A DNA stretch of 10,443 nt. Origin: Candidatus Nomurabacteria bacterium (GTDB lineage Bacteria > Patescibacteriota > Saccharimonadia > Saccharimonadales > Saccharimonadaceae). The stretch lies in the NCBI GenBank assembly GCA_031264785.1, contig JAISDN010000044.1:1-10443 (forward strand), written 5' to 3'. The notes under the pieces were generated by a model. That model worked only from the letters and a program-made list of their open reading frames with translations. It was not told the origin of the DNA and ran no database searches. Positions 5,337 through 10,443 of the stretch are shown piece after piece (positions within the stretch are counted from its first letter, which is position 1; each line of letters starts with the position of its first letter). Position numbers and translations under genes: made by a program.

Positions 5337-8300
5337 TTAGTCTGCCTTTTTGAGTTGAATCGTGATCTCTATATTATCAATTTTGGCCGTTGTTTGATAG
5401 CCATTGTTTTCGGCGAATTTGGTGGCGAGAATTTCAGCGGCTATGGTTTCGCGATGTTCGTCGATGGCTTTTTGGAGTTGTTCGTTTTGTGTTGTAATTT
5501 TTACAATAATCCTATCATCGACGTTGAGACCAGCATCCTTGCGAGTATTCTGAATCACCCGAATCACTTCGCGCGACTGCCCTTCGCGTTTGAGTTCCGG
5601 CGTAATAGCTTTGTCAATACAAACAAGACTGTCTTGTTTGTGAGTACTTTTATTGTATAATACACTTTTCACATTGACCTCGTCGGCGATGATTTGTTCG
5701 TAGAAGTCGTCGAGTTTTTCGCCGCTGTAGGTTAATTTTGCTAGTGGCTGCCTGACTTTGATCTGACCAAACTCGTCTTCGCGATCCATCCGCAGCGCCA
5801 AGCCTTTTTCAATAATCTCGCGCGTCCGGGCCATATCGCTCAAAACTTTCTCATCAATCTCGCCCTCGCGCGGCCAATCGTGCAAATGCACCGACTCGCC
5901 ACCCACCAAATTATGATACAGCTCCTCCGCCAAAAACGGCGTGAACGGCGCCATCACATAGCTAAGATGCCGCAGCACATAATGAAGCGTTTTATAGGCA
6001 TCATTTTTATCGCCGTCGTCCTCACTTTTCCAAAAACGGCGACGCGAGCGGCGTACATACCAATTACTAGCATCATCAACAAACGGCAAAATCGCGCTCA
6101 TCGCGTCGGGCAGATTATATTCGTCCAAATATTTCGTGATGTGATTTCGCAGTTCGTGAACACGGCTGACAATCCACTTGTCAAGCGGGTTTGTGAGGTC
6201 ATCTAGTCCTAGAGTAAAAGGTCGATTTACTGTTAATTCATATTTCAATATTTCAGTATTCTTCGGGAGATAATCTACTAGCTTTCCGTCTTTTGGCATT
6301 TTCTCAAAGTAAAACCGAAAGGCTCGTGCTACACCACCGTGGCTCACTATTAGAATATTTTTACCAGCATAATTTTCCTTCACGAAATCAACAAAACTGT
6401 GAACACGTTTGAACAGAGTTTTTATATCTTCACCATCAAATGACAAGTTGTCATGGTAATTCCAAAACTTGTCCCATTCCTTATCAACTGGAATATTACC
6501 TTCAAAACTCCCGAAATCACGTTCAATAATATCGTTATGAACGATAATTTCTGCTTCCAAATCTTTATTTATGATTTTGGCAGTCTCATACGCACGTTTT
6601 AATGGCGACACAAAAATCACATCAAACTTTTCACCCTTTAACTGTTCTCTGGCTTGCTCATCCTGTTCTCGTCCTTTTTCGTTCAGCGGAATATCCGTCC
6701 GTCCTTGTTTGCGTCCCTCAACATTCCAATCGGTTGTTCCGTGCCTTACAAAACTTATCGTGATATTTTTGTTACCAACTGCCGCATTTCTCCCTGTAAA
6801 ATCGCTTACATACTCCCAACCGTCAACCTCCGCATACATCGTAAAGAAATCATACATATTCCAAATCATCGCCAGTTTGCGGGCGACGTCGGAGACGTCT
6901 TTGTCTTTGAGCGAAAAATCTTCACCCGAAAGCAAAGGCGACGAGGCTAGCAGAAAACGCAAAGAATCCGCCGAAAACTTATCCATCAACTCCATCGGGT
7001 CGGTGTAATTCCCGAGCGATTTAGACATCTTCCGCCCATCCTCGCCCGCAATCGTCCCCGTCACGATGACGTTTTGGAAGGCTTGGTCGCCAAACAGCGC
7101 CGTGTTGACGGCGTGGACGTAGTAAAACCAAGCCCGCACCTGACCGATGTATTCTACGATGAAATCGGCTGGATAATTCGCCTCAAACTTCGCCTTATTT
7201 TCGAACGGATAATGAAACTGCGCAAACGGCATTGAGCCGCTTTCGAACCAGCCGTCGAGGACTTCTTCAATTCGAGTGAAATGCTCGCCGTCGATGTCGA
7301 ACTCGACCTTGTCGACCCACGGACGATGATAATCGTCCAACTTTTGCCCCGAAAGTTCCGCTAACTCAGCATAAGACCCGACCACCTTGACCGTGCCCTT
7401 ATCGCCCTTCCAAACGGGCATCGCCGTCGCCCAAAACCGATTTCGGCTCAGCGTCCAATCTGGCGCTTGGTCGATATTTTTGGCGAAACGACCGTGTTTG
7501 AGGTGCGGCGGAAACCAATTTATATTCTCGTTCTTCGCCAGCATCAGCGGCTTTTGCCCCTGAATATCGAAAAACCACGACGGGATCGCGCGATACATTA
7601 TGCGTTGCTTGCTGCGAGGGTTGAACGGATATTCGTGCTGGATATATTCGATTTTCCAAACCTTGCCCTGCTCTTCCAAACACTTGGCGATAAACTTATT
7701 CGCCGCCCAAACCTCAATGCCAGTTTCGTCGGTCGGCTTCACGCCGATTTGTCCAAGTTTGGCCGCAAATTCGGGCAAATAATAGCCGTTGTCGTCGATA
7801 GCGTGCAAAGTTGGAATGTTTTTCTCCTGCGCAAACTCGAAATCAATCTCGCCATAGGCGGGCGCGACATGAACAATCCCCGTTCCGCCCTCATTTTCGA
7901 CAAAATCAGCAGGATAAACTTTGTGCGCATTATCCTGCCCTAAGTCATTCAAAACATTTTCCAAAACAAAAGGCTGCTCCGCTCCCAAAAAATGCACGTC
8001 GTTCGACTTTGTTTCTCGCACAACCACATTTAATTTGTCCGCCAAATAATCTATATACTCACCTCTATGTTCTTGCTCTTGAACATCTGCCAACAGCACT
8101 ATTTCCGTCTCATCACGCAAAGCGCGCCAATCATACCCCCCAGAAAACGTATCGACATATTTTACAGGTTTACCAGCAATAGCCGTCATATTTTTCTCAT
8201 TACGCATAAACTTAGGAATAGCCGGTGCAACCAATACCAACCTACGCAGTCCAACCGATAATTTCTCCACCACTTCCATCGCCACAATAGCTCCCAAACT

Positions 8301-10046
8301 ATGCCCCACTAAAACAGTATTTTTGTCAAACTTAACATTTTCCAGCACATATTTTACTTGTTCTTGCACATCCGGGTTATCCGAGTTCGGCAGAATCGGT
8401 GCCTGCACTTTATAGCCATCATTCTCAAGAATTGAAGCTAGCCATGGTATAAAAGCCCTACTCTTTCCTTCCTCAAACCCCGTAAAACCATTTAATATCA
8501 CGAAATTAGGTTTGGCGTCTTCGGAGCACACTAATGGTTCTCCCTGCATGTCATCGTCAATAATCTTTCCAACAATCAAATCCCGAATACGTTTCTCAAT
8601 AATCTCACGCGCAATCGCCGACAACTCGTGTTTAGTCGCCGCATCTTTACGCTCTCCATAGAACCCAACATCTTTGATATCCCAGCGAATTACATTGTCG
8701 CCGCTCAGCCAATCCGGCGTTTCCCATTTTTCCATTAAATTCACCACTAGATCATACTTTTCTAGCATTTCCGGCGTCATTTGCTGGCGTTGCCAATCGA
8801 CGATATCTATATCGTAATTCTCTAGAATCTGCCGACGAGCGTGGTGCGGCTCACCCTTAGCACGTTCAATGTCGCCGATTGTTTTCCACTCTGGATGCTT
8901 TTTGCTAGCGCCCGTTCCGGCGCTGTCGGCATTGTCAGATTTCGTAAGGTGATTATAAATTGCTTTCGCCATTTGCGACCGACCAGTGTTTGCATAACAA
9001 ACGAACAGGACTTTCGAATTTTTACCAAGTTTAATATGCGGTTTTTTGGAATCAACTGACGCACTCCTGTCGAATAACGGCTTATAAAACCTGTCCCGAT
9101 TGAGCAACTTCTCGCCCGTGAACTCATGTAAAAGTTCGTATTCTAGCGGTTGTTTTTTGTCATCAATCAAAACTTTATCAACCAAGTCTTTCGCTAGAAT
9201 GAAAATTTCGTTGCCGACTTTGACTTCAACATAATCCAATTTTGGATTAATCGCCAAAGCCATATTCGCTGGCAACGTCCAAGGTGTAGTCGTCCACGCC
9301 AACAGATAAACTGGCAAGTTCAATTCTCGCGTAGAGCTGCCGACCGAATCGCGCGTCAATTCAAACTTCACATAAACACTCGGGTCGGTCACAGTTTGGT
9401 AGGCGTCGTTGTCCATTGTGACTTCATTTTTACTAACAGGTGTCGCAAATTTGGTGTCGTACATTAGAACTTTCTCGCCCTCATAAATCTTGCCCTTGTC
9501 ATAAAGCTCCTTGAATGCCCACCACACGCTCTCCATAAAATCCTTGTCCATCGTGCGATACGCGCCTTTGAAATCGACCCAACGACCGACCCGCTCGACA
9601 TAGCTCTCCCACAACGCGCTGTTGGCGACCATCAAATCGCGCGCCGTAGTGATATATTCCTCCAAACTAATATTTTTAGTTTCGCTGCCGCTTTTGAGAA
9701 TAAGCTCATCGGGTTTTCCGCCCGCCTTGCGCGAAACCGTGCCGTTCAAATGCTTTTCCGTAAAGTTCTCCGCTGGCAAACCGTGGCAGTCCCAGCCCCA
9801 AACCCGCTCAACCCGCTTGCCCCGCATCGTCTGATAACGCGGCACAATGTCCTTAATAATCGTGCTCAACAAAGTGCCGTGGTGCGGATTTCCAGTGATA
9901 AACGGCGGGCCGTCGTAAAAAACATACGCATTATCCTCCGCCCGCTGCTCCACCGACTTCTCAAAAGTCCCGTTCTTCTTCCACTGCTCCGCAATGTCCT
10001 TCTCATACTCCGCCGCCTTGCGTCGTGTGCCGTGTTTAAACTTCAT
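5337..10046 (-). CDS. ileS: Isoleucyl-tRNA synthetase with three inserted hydrolase domains
   Basis: Class I synthetase joining Ile to tRNA(Ile). The frame encodes 1569 aa, against about 1000-1100 for type 2 (eukaryote-like) IleRS, and has no stop or frameshift. Type 2 traits are WGWDCHGLP (83-91) and no C-terminal zinc finger. The catalytic core holds PPFITGNPHHGT (47-58), where HIGH reads HHGT, and KMSKS at 1006-1010. The CP1 editing domain keeps WTTTPWTLPAN (251-261) and GGTGIVHVAPAYGEID (720-735), with the conserved Asp at 735. It is split after YKPLFD (321-326) by about 380 extra residues that resume at AHKVYPADFV (707-716). These contain a LMW phosphatase-like domain (345-493) and an alpha/beta hydrolase (513-704). 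A histidine phosphatase (1093-1272) separates the core from the anticodon-binding domain, which resumes at NPLDKWIVSRV (1286-1296). Without the inserts the length is normal. AGGAGG eight bases before the ATG and an ATGA overlap with the NYN gene support the start. Confidence 0.95.
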   Translation of the reverse strand: MKFKHGTRRKAAEYEKDIAEQWKKNGTFEKSVEQRAEDNAYVFYDGPPFITGNPHHGTLLSTIIKDIVPRYQTMRGKRVERVWGWDCHGLPAENFTEKHLNGTVSRKAGGKPDELILKSGSETKNISLEEYITTARDLMVANSALWESYVERVGRWVDFKGAYRTMDKDFMESVWWAFKELYDKGKIYEGEKVLMYDTKFATPVSKNEVTMDNDAYQTVTDPSVYVKFELTRDSVGSSTRELNLPVYLLAWTTTPWTLPANMALAINPKLDYVEVKVGNEIFILAKDLVDKVLIDDKKQPLEYELLHEFTGEKLLNRDRFYKPLFDRSASVDSKKPHIKLGKNSKVLFVCYANTGRSQMAKAIYNHLTKSDNADSAGTGASKKHPEWKTIGDIERAKGEPHHARRQILENYDIDIVDWQRQQMTPEMLEKYDLVVNLMEKWETPDWLSGDNVIRWDIKDVGFYGERKDAATKHELSAIAREIIEKRIRDLIVGKIIDDDMQGEPLVCSEDAKPNFVILNGFTGFEEGKSRAFIPWLASILENDGYKVQAPILPNSDNPDVQEQVKYVLENVKFDKNTVLVGHSLGAIVAMEVVEKLSVGLRRLVLVAPAIPKFMRNEKNMTAIAGKPVKYVDTFSGGYDWRALRDETEIVLLADVQEQEHRGEYIDYLADKLNVVVRETKSNDVHFLGAEQPFVLENVLNDLGQDNAHKVYPADFVENEGGTGIVHVAPAYGEIDFEFAQEKNIPTLHAIDDNGYYLPEFAAKLGQIGVKPTDETGIEVWAANKFIAKCLEEQGKVWKIEYIQHEYPFNPRSKQRIMYRAIPSWFFDIQGQKPLMLAKNENINWFPPHLKHGRFAKNIDQAPDWTLSRNRFWATAMPVWKGDKGTVKVVGSYAELAELSGQKLDDYHRPWVDKVEFDIDGEHFTRIEEVLDGWFESGSMPFAQFHYPFENKAKFEANYPADFIVEYIGQVRAWFYYVHAVNTALFGDQAFQNVIVTGTIAGEDGRKMSKSLGNYTDPMELMDKFSADSLRFLLASSPLLSGEDFSLKDKDVSDVARKLAMIWNMYDFFTMYAEVDGWEYVSDFTGRNAAVGNKNITISFVRHGTTDWNVEGRKQGRTDIPLNEKGREQDEQAREQLKGEKFDVIFVSPLKRAYETAKIINKDLEAEIIVHNDIIERDFGSFEGNIPVDKEWDKFWNYHDNLSFDGEDIKTLFKRVHSFVDFVKENYAGKNILIVSHGGVARAFRFYFEKMPKDGKLVDYLPKNTEILKYELTVNRPFTLGLDDLTNPLDKWIVSRVHELRNHITKYLDEYNLPDAMSAILPFVDDASNWYVRRSRRRFWKSEDDGDKNDAYKTLHYVLRHLSYVMAPFTPFLAEELYHNLVGGESVHLHDWPREGEIDEKVLSDMARTREIIEKGLALRMDREDEFGQIKVRQPLAKLTYSGEKLDDFYEQIIADEVNVKSVLYNKSTHKQDSLVCIDKAITPELKREGQSREVIRVIQNTRKDAGLNVDDRIIVKITTQNEQLQKAIDEHRETIAAEILATKFAENNGYQTTAKIDNIEITIQLKKAD
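5619..5641. repeat. Perfect 11-bp palindrome inside ileS
   Basis: Arms ACAAACAAGAC and GTCTTGTTTGT flank a single T. The palindrome lies in the 3' part of ileS and encodes HKQDSLVC (1469-1476), a short hydrophilic stretch that looks extra relative to usual IleRS. Thirteen bases further on the plus strand is a second small palindrome, TGTAT-A-ATACA (5654-5664), containing TATAAT. The symmetry is exact; any function is unknown. Confidence 0.6.
6231..6770 (-). other. Domain within ileS: histidine phosphatase
   Basis: Residues 1093-1272 of the IleRS form a complete histidine phosphatase (phosphoglycerate-mutase-like) domain. FVRHGTTDWN has the phospho-accepting His1102 in RHG. GRTDIPLNEKGREQ follows. 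SPLKRAYETA contains Arg1151, and IIERDFGSFEG contains the probable proton donor Glu1175. VSHGGVARAF has the second His, 1236. All residues that define the family's active site are present, so catalysis is plausible. The domain sits between DGWEYV, the end of the catalytic core, and NPLDKWI, the start of the anticodon-binding helices. GC by hand count over 6241-6780 is about 38 percent, compared with about 51 percent in the adjacent synthetase segment. The substrate cannot be inferred. Confidence 0.9.
7935..8510 (-). other. Domain within ileS: RBBP9/YdeN-like alpha/beta hydrolase
   Basis: Residues 513-704. The order of motifs is that of small alpha/beta hydrolases of the RBBP9/YdeN type. NFVILNGFTG (514-523) is the oxyanion-side strand and loop. 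GYKVQAPILPNSDNPD (544-559) is the typical LPN.DNPD stretch. VLVGHSLGA (578-586) carries the nucleophile Ser583, and LVLVAPA (603-609) follows. Asp654 in VLLADVQEQEH and His685 in NDVHFLG are the likely remaining triad members. It follows the phosphatase-like domain after a linker of about 19 residues and ends just before the editing domain resumes. GC over 7981-8520 is about 42 percent by hand count. Substrate unknown; family members include serine hydrolases with poorly defined substrates. Confidence 0.85.
8568..9014 (-). other. Domain within ileS: LMW phosphatase/arsenate reductase-like
   Basis: Residues 345-493. KVLFVCYANTGRSQMA contains the C-X5-R-S phosphate loop of the low-molecular-weight protein tyrosine phosphatase fold (Cys350, Arg356, Ser357). 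The RSQMA ending is more like thioredoxin-coupled arsenate reductases than classic tyrosine phosphatases. SAGTGAS (375-381) matches the family's SAGT strand, and YDLVVNLMEKW (431-441) the next core strand. WDIKDVGFYGE (455-465) lies where the general-acid Asp is expected, and a closing helix REIIEKRIRDLI completes the fold. GC over 8581-9000 is about 48 percent by hand count, so it is the insert least different from the host gene. It could act on phosphotyrosine, arsenate or another phospho-ester; sequence alone does not decide. Confidence 0.85.
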
Positions 10047-10443
10047 TTGTTTGCCTCCTTATATGCTCGTATTATTGTTGCCTTCTTCAGATAGATAGTG
10101 CTCGTTGCCTTTTTCGAAATCAACTTCACCGCCTGACGGTCAAATGCCACATATACCACCTTAACACCCTTTTTGACCGCTCGCTCAATCGCTGGCACCA
10201 AATCCGTGTCCGACGACAATAAAAACACTTCGTCGCCTTTGCTGAACGAGTCGACCAAATCAACCGCTAGTCGAACATCGACGCCTTTTTCGAGCAACAC
10301 CTTGGTGCTAGAGCCGCAATTCGAGCAAATCTTGCCGTCGCGCACTTTCAGCGACCCCGCTTTGACATAATTCACATTTTGGCTAATCAAATACGGCACC
10401 CACGCTTTATTCCATTTTCGGATTTGGTCAACTTTGCGATACA
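10043..10443 (-). CDS. NYN-domain (PIN-like, LabA/DUF88 type) protein, 5' end outside
   Basis: C-terminal part of a NYN-domain protein, a PIN-like fold found in ribonucleases. The frame is open to the window edge, so the start lies outside; a GTG at 10399 is probably internal. The core is VLLEKGVDVRLAVDLV, with an acidic residue pair expected in the active site, then GDEVFLLSSDTDLVPAIERA, where the SSDTDL acidic motif is the family hallmark, and KKGVKVVYVAF. An unusual CSNCG pair just before the core may bind metal or form a turn. The stop TGA overlaps the ileS start as ATGA, and the ileS ribosome binding site (AGGAGG) lies in its last codons, so the two genes are one translationally coupled unit. 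RNA cleavage is known for relatives; the target here is unknown. Confidence 0.85.
   Translation of the reverse strand, partial: YRKVDQIRKWNKAWVPYLISQNVNYVKAGSLKVRDGKICSNCGSSTKVLLEKGVDVRLAVDLVDSFSKGDEVFLLSSDTDLVPAIERAVKKGVKVVYVAFDRQAVKLISKKATSTIYLKKATIIRAYKEANK

Noticed and set aside
6231..9014. Inteins or homing elements as the extra segments of ileS
   Set aside because: The inserts lack an N-terminal Cys/Ser splice residue, C-terminal HN motif and homing endonuclease signatures. They match hydrolase folds with complete active sites and sit in loops, not in catalytic motifs.
5337..10046. ileS as a chimeric assembly or pseudogene
   Set aside because: The frame is open throughout. Synthetase motifs appear in the right order with normal spacing once the inserts are removed, and the inserts are complete domains. 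Read data would still be the final test.
1..10443. Alternative genetic code with TGA as sense
   Set aside because: TGA ends fmt and the NYN gene at the expected place, and no conserved protein here needs TGA read-through.

Overview
The window reads as a compact, gene-dense piece of a Patescibacteria (CPR) chromosome, most likely Saccharibacteria (TM7) or a close relative. That placement is inferred from gene content, not from a marker search. The clues are a short IF-2 of about 586 aa, a eukaryote-like (type 2) isoleucyl-tRNA synthetase, a small acidic protein resembling the Patescibacteria-rich DUF5663 family, tiny intergenic gaps and overlapping starts and stops. TGA is used as a normal stop (fmt and the NYN gene), so the recoded Gracilibacteria/SR1 code does not apply.

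Plus strand, 1-1402: the 3' part of peptide deformylase (def), then methionyl-tRNA formyltransferase (fmt), overlapping by 8 nt. Together they add and remove the formyl group of initiator Met. This unit converges on the minus-strand genes with a gap of only 13 nt.

Minus strand, in direction of transcription from the right edge: an NYN-domain (PIN-like) protein cut by the window edge; ileS, coupled to it by an ATGA overlap; a small acidic unknown protein; a GalU-like nucleotidyltransferase overlapping it by 10 nt; a short spacer (4099-4195) with a promoter, a terminator hairpin and a second promoter; infB; then a DUF5663-like gene and a SUKH (SMI1/KNR4) gene, with a promoter inside the 3' end of infB. 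Translation initiation (def, fmt, infB) and tRNA charging (ileS) dominate.

The outstanding feature is ileS. Its single uninterrupted 1569-codon frame encodes a normal type 2 IleRS of about 1000 residues into which three complete hydrolase-type domains are embedded. A low-molecular-weight phosphatase/arsenate-reductase-like domain (C-X5-R) and an RBBP9-like alpha/beta hydrolase (Ser-Asp-His) sit back to back in the CP1 editing domain. A histidine phosphatase (RHG and SHGG motifs) lies between the catalytic core and the anticodon-binding domain. All three keep their recognisable active-site residues. By hand count they are poorer in GC (about 48, 42 and 38 percent) than the synthetase segments beside them (51-53 percent), which fits later acquisition. 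The HIGH motif is also altered to HHGT.

No tRNA, rRNA, CRISPR array, insertion sequence or phage gene was seen. No gene-free stretch exceeds 300 bases.
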